Shown: positions 53,591 through 64,000, counted from the stretch's first letter. The stretch is 64,000 bases of DNA from Pseudomonas sp. FP2309 (GCF_030687575.1 NZ_CP117439.1:4207501-4271500); one strand, 5' to 3'. The notes: a model not told the origin generated them from the sequence alone. Numbers and translations are program-made.

Positions 53591-55185
53591 TCCCTGGGCC
53601 AACTCAAACTGAAGCATGCCCCACCCAGGTTATTGCTCTTGCTGATCAACGCCCGCCCGCCATGCCAGTAAATAATCCGCCGCACAATCGACAAGCCCAG
53701 GCCATGCCCACCGGAGGCGCGGGTGCGGCTGTCGTCCAGCCGCAGGAACGGCGTGAAGATGCGCTCCCAGGCGCTTTCCGGCACGCCGGGGCCGTCGTCT
53801 TCCACATCGATGCGGCAACGCACCTGGCCTACCTGATAACTGATCAAGACCTGGCCCTGGGCATGGCGCATGGCATTGCTCACCAGGTTTTGCAGCGCAC
53901 GGTGCAGGTAGCGGGGCTCGGCATCGACCCAGGCATCGTCCCAATGCGCCGACGACAGGCAAATCCCCCGAGCAACGTTGACCTGCGGGCGCAGTGGCGA
54001 TAATTCGCCGATCACTTGATCGAGCAGGGCATCAAGGTCCACACGCTGGAAATTCAGCTCCGGCGCGCCCTGCTCCAGCCTGGCGTAGGTGAGCATTTCG
54101 TCCACCAGGCCGTCGAGGTCCTGGATATCACTGTCCATGCCTTCCAGGTACTTGCGGCGCGCCTCGGGGGTGGCCGCTTCGCCGATCATCTCGAGGCCAA
54201 AACGCAGGCGCGCCACCGGCGTGCGCAGCTCGTGGGACACCGCGCGCACCAGCTCGCGCTGGATCGCCAGCAATTGCTGCAAGTGCTCGGCCATGCCATT
54301 GAATGCGGCGGCCAGGCGCCCTACCGAGTCGGCGCCGCGAGCCGGTACACGCACTTGCAGATTGCCTTTGGCGATACGCGTAGCGGCGGCTTCCAGGCCC
54401 AGCAGGCGGCGCTCAAGCTGGCGCACCAATAGATAAACGATCAACCCGATCAAGGTCAGACCGATCAAGGCGATCAGAATCAGCCATTGAGGCGGATATG
54501 GGTTCATTTGATACAAGGGGCCCAGCTCAAGTACCCAAGGCGTGCCGACCATGCCGGCCAACACTCGGATCGAGTCACCGCCCTTGCCCAGGGCCATCAC
54601 CGTGTCGCCTTCCGACACACGCCGACGCTGGTCCTCGTCCATATCCGCCTGGTCGAGCGTCATCAAATGCATGTCAAAACCAAAACCCTTGGCGTCTTTT
54701 ATATCCGCCAGCCGTTGCGGCTGCTCGGCCACGGGGTAGCGCACCAATTCGTCGGCAAGCAGGTAAATGGTCGCACGGGCCAGTTGCTCGCTGATCTGCT
54801 GCACCTCCCCGGTGAGCACCCACTGCTCCTTGTCACTGACCAGGCGCAAGACCCGAGCAGCATGGGGCCCGGTCTGCTCGACCAACACCTGGCCGCGCTG
54901 CAGGCGGTTGCGCTGGCTGAGGTCCAACTGCGCTTCGGTGAGGCTGCGCAGTTCAAGGGGAATTCCCAGCAAGCGCTCCCACACCGCCAAGGCGCGCTGG
55001 CGTTCGATGGCGCTCATGGGCTGCAGGTTATCGCCCATCAACGCAAAGGTGCCGTGGGCCAGGCGTTCGCGGTACTGGCCGCTGCGCACCTCGTTGAGCA
55101 GATGCAATGCCAGTACGCCCAGCAGCGCCACCAGGATCAGCGCCGCGCACATACCGCCGTAGATGCGCAGGAAAATCGAGTTCAC
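53575..55185 (-). CDS. sensor histidine kinase, RstB-like
   Basis: 536 residues. Span 1 (about 7-30), a periplasmic domain of about 200 residues, span 2 (about 235-255), HAMP (RQLERRLLGLEAAATRIAKG), phosphoacceptor His318 in RAVSHELRTPVARLRF, then the ATPase with NLVSNAMRHAQG, DDGPGVPESAWERIF and GHGLGLSIVRRI. It matches the PA1158-like sensor located upstream of nrdA in P. aeruginosa. The signal is unknown. The start overlaps the response regulator stop by four bases. Confidence 0.9.
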   Translation of the reverse strand: MNSIFLRIYGGMCAALILVALLGVLALHLLNEVRSGQYRERLAHGTFALMGDNLQPMSAIERQRALAVWERLLGIPLELRSLTEAQLDLSQRNRLQRGQVLVEQTGPHAARVLRLVSDKEQWVLTGEVQQISEQLARATIYLLADELVRYPVAEQPQRLADIKDAKGFGFDMHLMTLDQADMDEDQRRRVSEGDTVMALGKGGDSIRVLAGMVGTPWVLELGPLYQMNPYPPQWLILIALIGLTLIGLIVYLLVRQLERRLLGLEAAATRIAKGNLQVRVPARGADSVGRLAAAFNGMAEHLQQLLAIQRELVRAVSHELRTPVARLRFGLEMIGEAATPEARRKYLEGMDSDIQDLDGLVDEMLTYARLEQGAPELNFQRVDLDALLDQVIGELSPLRPQVNVARGICLSSAHWDDAWVDAEPRYLHRALQNLVSNAMRHAQGQVLISYQVGQVRCRIDVEDDGPGVPESAWERIFTPFLRLDDSRTRASGGHGLGLSIVRRIIYWHGGRALISKSNNLGGACFSLSWPRDQEKV

Positions 55186-55907
55186 AGTGGCATATCGGCG
55201 GCAGCTTCGGGGACGAACAGGTAGCCTTTGCTGCGGATGGTCTTGATCAGGCGAGGATGAATAGGGTCGTCGCCGATTTTCGGGCGAATCCGTGAGATGC
55301 GTACATCAATGGAGCGGTCCTGGCCGTCGTAGCCGATGCCGCGCAAGGCGATAAAGATTTCTTCGCGGGACAGGACACGCCCGGCATTCGCCACCAATAG
55401 CCACAGCAAGTCGAATTCGGCGCTGGTCAGTTCGATGCCGCCGTCGTGCAGCCAGGCTTCGCGCAGGGCGTTGTCCACCACCAGTGGCCCGAATTGCAGG
55501 CGGCGCTGGTTTTCCACGGCTGCGGGCTCGGCCGGTTCGCTGCGCCGCAGCAACGCCTGGATGCGCGCCAGCAACAGGCGCGGGCGCACGGGTTTGCACA
55601 CATAGTCGTCGGCGCCCATGTCCAGGCCCAACACCTGATCCATGTCGTCGGTGCGCGCGGTCAACATCAGGATCACGCCGTCATAGCGCTCACGCACCTT
55701 GCGGCAAATACTCAGGCCGTCTTCGCCGGGAAGCATCAGGTCGAGGATCACCAGATCGGGTTGCTCGGCGATGATCCGCGCAGCGGCCAGGGCGCCGTCA
55801 CGTTCAATCGACACGCACAGGCCATTGCTCTGCAGGTAGTCGCGGGTCAGGTCGGCCAATCGCTCGTCGTCCTCGACGATCAGGATTTGCCACGCTTCAT
55901 GCTCCAT
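55182..55907 (-). CDS. OmpR-family response regulator, RstA-like
   Basis: 241 residues. Receiver with Asp56 in LVILDLMLPGEDG and DDYVCKPVRPRLLL. Winged helix (about 135-235: LTSAEFDLLWLLVANAGRVL, SIDVRISRIRPKIGDDP). MEHEAWQILIVEDDERLADL start. Partner of the downstream sensor, corresponding to PA1157. Regulon unknown. Its promoter shares the 755-base gap with nrdA. Confidence 0.92.
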   Translation of the reverse strand: MEHEAWQILIVEDDERLADLTRDYLQSNGLCVSIERDGALAAARIIAEQPDLVILDLMLPGEDGLSICRKVRERYDGVILMLTARTDDMDQVLGLDMGADDYVCKPVRPRLLLARIQALLRRSEPAEPAAVENQRRLQFGPLVVDNALREAWLHDGGIELTSAEFDLLWLLVANAGRVLSREEIFIALRGIGYDGQDRSIDVRISRIRPKIGDDPIHPRLIKTIRSKGYLFVPEAAADMPL

Positions 55908-56197
55908 GCGTTGTCCTCATTGTTATAAGCAGTTTTTCAGGCCGACGCAGTCGAATGTGCTTTTCACCAGGCATACCCTCTTTGTCATGTTTTGAGGGCA
56001 TAACAGAGGTCGATTGTAGCCATGGCCGAACCCTTCAACACAAGCCGGGAAATCCATTCGGTGATCGCATTTTTTTGTGATAGGGTTCGCGCCCTCAAAA
56101 ATCCAACCCGCTGTTTTTATCTTGGAATATTCGGTGACAAACGGCCGACTCCAGCAGCAACGCGGCCTACACGGACGTTCCACGTTTCATACACATT

Positions 56198-56218
56198 TTA
56201 CCCACAGCGTTATCCACA
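56198..56218 (+). promoter_or_regulatory. tandem DnaA boxes upstream of nrdA
   Basis: TTACCCACA (one mismatch) and TTATCCACA (consensus) with starts 12 bases apart in the same orientation, about 30 bases before the first NrdR-like box. E. coli nrdA is also activated by DnaA from two boxes. Confidence 0.75.
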
Positions 56219-56244
56219 GGTCGTGCGTTGCTAAGCCCCCCAAA

Positions 56245-56260
56245 ACGCATTATCTTGTAC
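56245..56260. promoter_or_regulatory. NrdR-box-like site 1
   Basis: Core CATTATCTTG fits CWATATATWG at eight of ten positions. Confidence 0.6.
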
Positions 56261-56275
56261 CTCGGCGCAAAAAAA

Positions 56276-56291
56276 ACCCTACATATAGGGT
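56276..56291. promoter_or_regulatory. NrdR-box-like site 2
   Basis: Core CTACATATAG fits CWATATATWG at nine of ten positions. Its centre is 31 bases from the first, the three-turn spacing typical of paired NrdR boxes. Confidence 0.7.
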
Positions 56292-56662
56292 TTTGAGCGA
56301 AAAGACCCAACACAAATCAGACGAGAAATTCAAGACCTTTCTTGCTCCTGTTCGGTCTGAGCCAAGCATTTTTTGAAAGCCCAAACCGCTCAAGCGGATG
56401 GCAACCGCTTTCACGCTCCAATAGCGAAAAACGGTACGGGTGTTGCAGTGCTTGAAGCTGGCGACTGTCACCCATCAGTAATACGGCCAAGGGCGTAGAC
56501 GCCCCGAACCGAAGACTTCGGCATGGAAGCGGCGCTAACAGCTCCCTTCCTCCTGTCCCGAAGTTGTTATGCCAGGCCCAGGCCTGCTGTAAGTGCTTCA
56601 GGACGGAACGGTGGGCACCGTGATGGTGCCCAAATAAATATAGAATGTGGAGACAACCCCCC

Positions 56663-59554
<2,892 letters not shown>

Positions 59555-59562
59555 GCTGAGCC

Positions 59563-59632
59563 AATCCAGGGCTTGAACGCCCTGGATTAAACAAGCCCGA
59601 TAGACCCGAGCTGCATAGGGTTTATCGGGCTT
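59563..59632. terminator. double terminator after nrdA
   Basis: First hairpin: AATCCAGGGC/GCCCTGGATT perfect ten-base arms (59563-59588). Second: AAGCCCGATAGACCC against GGGTTTATCGGGCTT (one mismatch in 15), running into TTTG. The second also works for the convergent gene. Confidence 0.85.
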
Positions 59633-59647
59633 TGTTCGTTCAGCGCG

Positions 59648-60700
59648 CTACAGAAAGGCGTAGGCAATTCCTAACTTCGGCGCGCCGCCTTGATCTCCCC
59701 ATAACTCCACCCGCCCGCCGATAACCGCCATTGAATGGCCGCTATAAGCCACTACACCCAGCCTGCCACTCGCGAGCTCACCACTGGAAGATTGTCTGTA
59801 AAGACCTTTCAACCCAAGGCGATCCAACGCTTCATGGGGCATTTCACCGTTGTTCAAACTGTGCATGGCATGGGCAAAACTTCTCCTCGATTCATGGGGG
59901 TTGTCGTCCAGGCCATTCCCTTCCATCTGGGCCCGCTTGGCACTCACCGCGAACATAAAGTTGGCATCGGTCATCACGGCAGGGTTATCCCCTTTGAACT
60001 GGGCGTATCGGGCCGCCTGCTTCAATTCGACCTTGGATAAATCCAGTTCGAAACCATCGCGCATGGTCACCTTGTAGCCCTGCCCCGTCTCTTTCACCTC
60101 CCTGAAAACGTCGGTGGGTTTCTGGCCAAATTTCATCATGGCGCCTTTTATCGCTGAAACAGTGACGCAGTTACCGTCCGGGCCCTGGCTGAACCCACTC
60201 CAGATATTGTCAGGCTTTTTCCCGGGATTACTGCGATCAGGTTTGTAGTTGAAGTGCCGGGAGCCCGCGGTAATCGGCAGATTGCTCATGGATTTGCGGG
60301 GACCGAAGTGACTGGGGTTGACGCCACCACCACCACCACCACCACCACCGGGAGAAGGTGCTGGCGACGGTGCGGGACCCGGCTCGTCCGGGAACAAGTC
60401 CGGAAACAGTTTTTTAAGGCGAGCGAGTAAGTCTTCCAAGGAATCCTTCCGGATCTGCTCAAGGATCTCCTTGAATTTTTCATCGCCAAGCGTCTTGCGC
60501 TGTTCATTCAGTTTGTCGCGCAGATCCCGTACGGTCTGGCTCTTGGAGGTTTTCTCGGCATCATCAAGTTGCTTCAGAAGATCAACGACCGCGCCTTTAC
60601 TGGCATCCACGTCATGCTTCTTGTCGTCTGAACGGCTGACGCCCCCCAGGTCATACCGCACACCTCCAGCCCCGTGACTGGGCGCCAACGCACTCCACAT
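59648..60700 (-). CDS. unrecognised protein with papain-like cysteine peptidase pattern
   Basis: 350 residues with no signal peptide. Residues 25-105 are charged and helical (LRDKLNEQRKTLGDEKFKEI), followed by a Pro/Ser stretch and a nine-glycine linker (118-126). The C-terminal 200 residues look like a compact domain: Gln172 and Cys178 in SQGPDGNCVTVSAIK have the papain Q-x5-C spacing and QGxxGxC pattern. His322 in GHSMAVIGG is followed by Asp336 in LWGDQGG, where papain has Asn. Also TMRDGFELDLSKVELKQAA. AGAAGGT precedes the ATG. Peptidase or effector activity is inference. It lies between nrdA and flgE. Confidence 0.75.
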   Translation of the reverse strand: MWSALAPSHGAGGVRYDLGGVSRSDDKKHDVDASKGAVVDLLKQLDDAEKTSKSQTVRDLRDKLNEQRKTLGDEKFKEILEQIRKDSLEDLLARLKKLFPDLFPDEPGPAPSPAPSPGGGGGGGGGVNPSHFGPRKSMSNLPITAGSRHFNYKPDRSNPGKKPDNIWSGFSQGPDGNCVTVSAIKGAMMKFGQKPTDVFREVKETGQGYKVTMRDGFELDLSKVELKQAARYAQFKGDNPAVMTDANFMFAVSAKRAQMEGNGLDDNPHESRRSFAHAMHSLNNGEMPHEALDRLGLKGLYRQSSSGELASGRLGVVAYSGHSMAVIGGRVELWGDQGGAPKLGIAYAFL

Positions 60701-60844
60701 AACGACTTACCTTCTTATGACAGGATCGAATATCTCTCGGCCTGATAAGTGGGAAGTCGGCTGTAGTCGGTTCCAACGCACGTCTGTCATCTGGTAACCG
60801 GGCATCTGTGGGAATGGCACCGGCTGCCAAATCACAGGCCAAAA

Positions 60845-60868
60845 AAAACCCCTCATCAGAGGGGTTTT
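60845..60868 (-). terminator. terminator after flgE
   Basis: AAAACCCCT/AGGGGTTTT perfect nine-base arms with a six-base loop. The minus-strand side continues in T residues (eight in all). It ends the flgBCDE transcript. Confidence 0.9.
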
Positions 60869-60896
60869 CAGGGGGGAGAACGTCAGGCCGACCGCA

Positions 60897-62201
60897 TCAC
60901 GTCATCTGAATGATGGTCTGCATGATGGTGCTCTGAGTGGAGATAGTCTTGGCGTTCGCCTGGTAGTTGCTCTGGGCCTTGATCAGGTCCACCAGTTCGT
61001 TGGTCAGGTTGACGTTGGAGTTCTCCAGGGAGTTGGCCACGATCGAACCCAATGTACCGGCTTGCGGGGTGTCGAAACCCGGCTGGCCCGACGCGAAGGT
61101 CTCTCTCCAGGCGGTGCTACCTGCTGGCTGCAAACCCTGTTCGTTGTTGAAGCTGGCCAGGGAGATCTGGCCGATGGCCTTGCTCTGCTGGTTGCTGAAC
61201 GTGGCGAACAAGACGCCGTTGCCATCGATCTTCAGGCCGGTGATCTGGCCGGTGGCGTAGCCATCGGTGGTCGGCGGGTTGCGGTAGCTGGCCGAGTTGT
61301 ACTGGGTGATATTGCCCATGTTGACGGCGATAGGCCCGGCGGTGGCTTCGTTTGGCGTCCACACGCCGTCAGTCACCGAACCCGGAACCCAGCCGGTGAG
61401 CGTCAGGGTCTTACCGCTGACACCGGCGGTCACGACGTCCTTGAGTTTGCCGGCACCATCAAAGGTAATGATGGACGGCACAGGCGCTGTGGTGCCGGTA
61501 GTCGTAGGCTTGGAACCATCAAGGTTACGGCCGTCGATCAGGGTGTAGGCGCTCCACTCGTTGGCGTCGGTTTTCACCATGTACTGCACCATCTCGTGGG
61601 AGTTGCCCTGAGAGTCATACAGAGTGGTGCTGTATTGGGTGGTGAAGGTGGTGGCGTCACTTGGGTTAAACGGTTTGGTGGTCTGATTGATCACCGGCTC
61701 CGACGAATTCAGGTTGCTGGTGGAGTCCACTTTGGTGGACGCCTTCGGCGGCAGGTACGACAGGTTCAGTTGCAGGTCGGTCAGGCCGCCCTTGATGATC
61801 TTGCCGTCGTCATCCGCCGCGTAGCCTTGCAGGCGTGAGGTGCCAGTGTTGTTGGTGATAAAGCCGTCTTTGTCGGCACGGAAGGCACCGCTGCGGGTGT
61901 ATTCCAGCGAACCGTCACTGCCCTTCTGCACGAAGAAGCCGCCGCCCTGGATCGCCATGTCCAGCACGCCGCCGCTGCCGTTGACGTCACCCTGGGTGAA
62001 CTGCTGGGACACGGCCGCCAGGTTCACACCGTTGCCGATGCTGTTCTGGCCGGTACCCAGTTTGGACGCCGCGTAGATGTCGGCGAATTCCGCCCGTGAC
62101 GATTTGAAGCCTGTGGTCGCAACGTTGGCGATGTTGTTGCCGGTCACGTCCAGTTGTTTGTTGGCCGCATAGAGACCGCTAAGGCCGATATTAAAAGACA
62201 T
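60897..62201 (-). CDS. flgE: flagellar hook protein
   Basis: 434 residues. The N-terminal rod/hook motif (NIGLSGLYAANKQLDVTGNN, IANVATTGFKSSRAEFADIY) and the C-terminal NSLENSNVNLTNELVDLIKA, QSNYQANAKTISTQSTIMQ helix pair with a variable D1/D2 region between mark FlgE. It polymerises outside the cell as the hook. Fourth and last gene of this flg operon. The rod gene flgF does not follow. Confidence 0.97.
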   Translation of the reverse strand: MSFNIGLSGLYAANKQLDVTGNNIANVATTGFKSSRAEFADIYAASKLGTGQNSIGNGVNLAAVSQQFTQGDVNGSGGVLDMAIQGGGFFVQKGSDGSLEYTRSGAFRADKDGFITNNTGTSRLQGYAADDDGKIIKGGLTDLQLNLSYLPPKASTKVDSTSNLNSSEPVINQTTKPFNPSDATTFTTQYSTTLYDSQGNSHEMVQYMVKTDANEWSAYTLIDGRNLDGSKPTTTGTTAPVPSIITFDGAGKLKDVVTAGVSGKTLTLTGWVPGSVTDGVWTPNEATAGPIAVNMGNITQYNSASYRNPPTTDGYATGQITGLKIDGNGVLFATFSNQQSKAIGQISLASFNNEQGLQPAGSTAWRETFASGQPGFDTPQAGTLGSIVANSLENSNVNLTNELVDLIKAQSNYQANAKTISTQSTIMQTIIQMT

Positions 62202-62232
62202 GTTTCTCTCCCTCTGCCGTATCTAGCCGGCT

Positions 62233-62958
62233 CTATGTACCAATAGTCTGAATTTGCGACAGCTTGACGCTGCCCATGCCACCTGCAAGGTTCAGCAGCA
62301 TTTCGCCGCCGGTCTTGCTTAACGTCACGCTGGTCACGGTTGCCGGCAGTGACGTTGCCAGGGCCACCGAGTCGCCCTTGTCATTCTTGGTCGTGGCCGC
62401 AAAGGTGTAGGTGCCGGCTGGGGCAACCTCTCCATCGTCGTTCTTGCCATCCCAGATAAAGTCCGAGGTACCTGCGCTTTGAGCGCCCATATCGATGGTG
62501 CGCACCACGCTGCCGTCTTTGTCGGTGATCTTGATCGAGACGTTGCCCGTCGCCGCCGTCACCGCCACCGAACCGGCCATGCTCTTGCTGGTATCCACCA
62601 AGGCTTTGTCGGTCTGGGTGATGATCGAACGCCCAACCAGCGAAGACGCTTGCAGTGCCTGCGACGAACTGAAGTTGCTCGAGATGTTATTCACCGAGTC
62701 GTTCAGGGTGTTGATGCCTTCCAGGCTGCTGAATTGCGCCAGCTGGGCCACGAAAGCGCCGTTGTCCTGAGGCGACAGCGGGTTCTGGTTTTTCAGTTGA
62801 GTCACCAGCAGTTGCAGGAATGCATCCTTGCCCAGCGACTGGCTTCCCGTCGCCGTCTTGGAAGCGTCACTGACACTGCTGTTATTTGTCGCGGTCTGGA
62901 CCTTGGAGTTGAAAAGGTCCTGGACCGCTGAGTTGGTCGTGGTATCAACAATGGCCAT
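62233..62958 (-). CDS. flgD: flagellar hook assembly scaffold protein
   Basis: 241 residues. N-terminal LGKDAFLQLLVTQLKNQNPL and DNGAFVAQLAQFSSLEGINT are the FlgD signature. The C-terminal half is the FlgD tudor/Ig-like Fn3 region (FIWDGKNDDGEVAPAGTYTF). It caps the growing hook. 31 bases before flgE and 16 after flgC. Confidence 0.97.
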   Translation of the reverse strand: MAIVDTTTNSAVQDLFNSKVQTATNNSSVSDASKTATGSQSLGKDAFLQLLVTQLKNQNPLSPQDNGAFVAQLAQFSSLEGINTLNDSVNNISSNFSSSQALQASSLVGRSIITQTDKALVDTSKSMAGSVAVTAATGNVSIKITDKDGSVVRTIDMGAQSAGTSDFIWDGKNDDGEVAPAGTYTFAATTKNDKGDSVALATSLPATVTSVTLSKTGGEMLLNLAGGMGSVKLSQIQTIGT

Positions 62959-62974
62959 TCGTTGGCGCCCCTTA

Positions 62975-63418
62975 TCACTGACCCAGGGTCAGGACCTTCT
63001 GCATCATGGTTTTGGCGGTGTTCATCATTTCCGCGTTGGTCTGGAACGAGCGACTGGCGGAAATCATGTCTGCCATTTCCTCGACCACGTTGACGTTCGG
63101 GTAATACACGTAGCCTTTTTCGTTCGCCGCCGGGTGGTTAGGCTCGTAGCGCGCTTCGAGGTTGCTCTGATCTTCGACCACGCCAAGCACCTGCACGCCT
63201 TTGCCGGCGGCATCCTGTTCCTGGAACAACGAGTCGCTACCGCCGTTCTGGCCCGCCTGGAACATGGTGGCGAACACCGGGTGACGGGCGCGGTAGGTTT
63301 GGTCAATGCTCGAAGACACGGTCTCGGCGTTGGCGATGTTACTGGCGACGGTGTTCAGACGCGTGGTCTGGGCGCTCATGCCGCTACCGGCAATATTGAA
63401 AACACTGGACAGGGACAT
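62975..63418 (-). CDS. flgC: flagellar basal-body rod protein
   Basis: 147 residues. SSVFNIAGSGMSAQTTRLNT and VASNIANAETVSS at the N-terminus, and VEEMADMISASRSFQTNAEM plus MMQKVLTLGQ at the end are the FlgC rod pattern. Three bases after flgB. Confidence 0.97.
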   Translation of the reverse strand: MSLSSVFNIAGSGMSAQTTRLNTVASNIANAETVSSSIDQTYRARHPVFATMFQAGQNGGSDSLFQEQDAAGKGVQVLGVVEDQSNLEARYEPNHPAANEKGYVYYPNVNVVEEMADMISASRSFQTNAEMMNTAKTMMQKVLTLGQ

Positions 63419-63421
63419 GGC

Positions 63422-63829
63422 TTACTCTCCACGCAGGGCTGACATCAGCCCTTTGAATTTGCTGTTGAGCAGGGTAAAGCTGGCCTGAAAGTTCACCGAG
63501 TTCTCGGCATAGTTCGATTGCTCCAACTGGGCGTCGACGGTGTTCTGGTCGATCGACGGCTGCATCGGCGTGCGATAAAGCAGCGACTCGTCACCACTGC
63601 TCAGGCCTTGCGCTTCGATATGACGGCTGTTGGTCATATTCAAGGCGAAGGTGCCGTTTTTGGTCTTGTCCTGCTGCGCGGCGAGCACGGCGGAGAAGTC
63701 CAGGTCCCGAGCCTTGTAGTTCGGGGTATCGGCGTTGGCAATGTTGTTGGCCAGGACTTCGGCACGCTGGGCGCGGAAGCCCAGGGCTTGTTCGTGGATA
63801 CCGAGCGCTTTATCGAAGCTGATGCTCAT
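63422..63829 (-). CDS. flgB: flagellar basal-body rod protein
   Basis: 135 residues from the ATG of MSISFDKALGIHEQALGFRA. A longer in-frame start was rejected because it would pass through the sigma-54 promoter. LANNIANADTPNYKARDLDF is the rod-protein motif. The C-terminal NYAENSVNFQASFTLLNSKF helix matches FlgB. First gene of flgBCDE. Confidence 0.97.
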   Translation of the reverse strand: MSISFDKALGIHEQALGFRAQRAEVLANNIANADTPNYKARDLDFSAVLAAQQDKTKNGTFALNMTNSRHIEAQGLSSGDESLLYRTPMQPSIDQNTVDAQLEQSNYAENSVNFQASFTLLNSKFKGLMSALRGE

Positions 63830-63874
63830 GGCGGAAACCTTTAGGCTGACCTGCTGTTCGTTAACAGGGTTATA

Positions 63875-63889
63875 GCAAGGTGCATGCCA
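63875..63889 (-). promoter_or_regulatory. sigma-54 promoter of flgBCDE
   Basis: TGGCATGCACCTTGC on the minus strand fits TGGCAYG-N4-TTGC. Start near 63864, 35 bases before the flgB ATG. Class III-type flagellar promoters of Pseudomonas use RpoN with FleR or FleQ. Confidence 0.88.
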
Positions 63890-63942
63890 ATTCTTCGAGG
63901 GCCCGTATATCAAGGGTTTGCGGGGCGCTTGCTGGCGGCAAT

Positions 63943-63994
63943 GCCAGAAAAGCGGCAACGGGTTTCCGCGTGGCGCCAGTAAAGCGGCAATGGG
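63943..63994. promoter_or_regulatory. direct repeat upstream of the flgB promoter
   Basis: GCCAGAAAAGCGGCAACGGG (63943-63962) and GCCAGTAAAGCGGCAATGGG (63975-63994) differ at two positions and are 32 bases apart. A third partial GCGGCAA occurs near 63935. They lie 55-105 bases upstream of the sigma-54 site, where an enhancer-binding protein would act. Confidence 0.6.
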
Positions 63995-64000
63995 GGGTTG

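Larger units (their letters stand above)
55908..56662. other. rstA-like/nrdA divergent control region and nrdA leader
   Basis: 755 bases. DnaA boxes and NrdR-box-like sites are listed separately. The rest of the nrdA leader has several stems: GGGCG/CGCCC (56491-56504), CCGAA/TTCGG (56509-56521) and GGGCACC/GGTGCCC (56613-56631), the last about 30 bases before the start codon. No credible coding sequence is seen. Confidence 0.6.

Noticed and set aside
56292-56662. Cobalamin riboswitch upstream of nrdA
   Set aside because: The conserved B12-box and GCCACTG-type core are not present, and the gene is a class Ia, not B12-dependent, reductase.

Overview
This 64 kb window is chromosomal DNA from a fluorescent Pseudomonas (P. 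fluorescens complex). The evidence is GC-rich third positions, the gene order tatD-holB-tmk-mltG-pabC-fabF-acpP-fabG-fabD-plsX-rpmF-yceD-maf-sppA-HAD-rluC-rne (the PA2959-PA2976 order of P. aeruginosa), the etfBA/etfD pair, a two-ATP-cone NrdA, a PhoPQ pair of Pseudomonas type and REP-like palindromes. I see no prophage, insertion sequence, CRISPR array, tRNA or rRNA.

Layout. 1-6.3 kb: small and envelope genes (RraB-like protein, START-domain protein, YkgJ cysteine-cluster protein, Lys/Ala-rich protein, MocR-type regulator, DUF4398/OmpA lipoprotein pair, solute-binding protein). 6.3-10.2 kb: the electron-transfer flavoprotein module etfBA, divergent from etfD (ETF-quinone oxidoreductase), with a PsrA-like operator beside the etfD promoter. 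10.2-28.3 kb: an accessory stretch with AraC/alcohol dehydrogenase, an araFGH-type sugar ABC transporter with an SDR and an IclR regulator, GNAT, MFS, three small stress-type genes, and a compact GntR/ADP-ribosylglycohydrolase/NCS1 permease/PfkB kinase operon that looks like an uncharacterised nucleoside-salvage system. DUF1285, DUF4823, moaA and a TetR regulator follow. 28.6-46 kb: the conserved housekeeping block, opened by a probable RgsA small RNA and closed by rne with a leader of about 690 nt. The pilZ gene usually found between holB and tatD is absent.

46-56 kb: MocA/XdhC molybdenum-cofactor maturation, dctA with a clear sigma-54 promoter and two upstream palindromes, an AraC regulator, phoPQ preceded by a small exported protein and a PhoP-box-like repeat, a Sfp-type phosphopantetheinyl transferase (the enzyme that would activate AcpP), and an RstBA-like two-component system. 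56-60 kb: nrdA with tandem DnaA boxes and two NrdR-box-like sites 31 bp apart, but no adjacent nrdB. 59.6-60.7 kb: an unrecognised protein with a papain-like Gln/Cys/His/Asp pattern. 60.9-64 kb: flgBCDE behind a sigma-54 promoter, ending in a terminator after flgE with no flgF.

Functionally the window ties together fatty-acid synthesis (fab/plsX/acpP/PPTase), electron flow from acyl-CoA oxidation (etf), RNA processing (rne, RraB-like, RgsA), nucleotide supply (tmk, nrdA), C4-dicarboxylate and sugar uptake, envelope stress sensing (PhoPQ) and early flagellar assembly. Start codons were chosen from ribosome-binding sites, overlaps and protein family N-termini. All family assignments were made by eye from protein sequence, without database searches.
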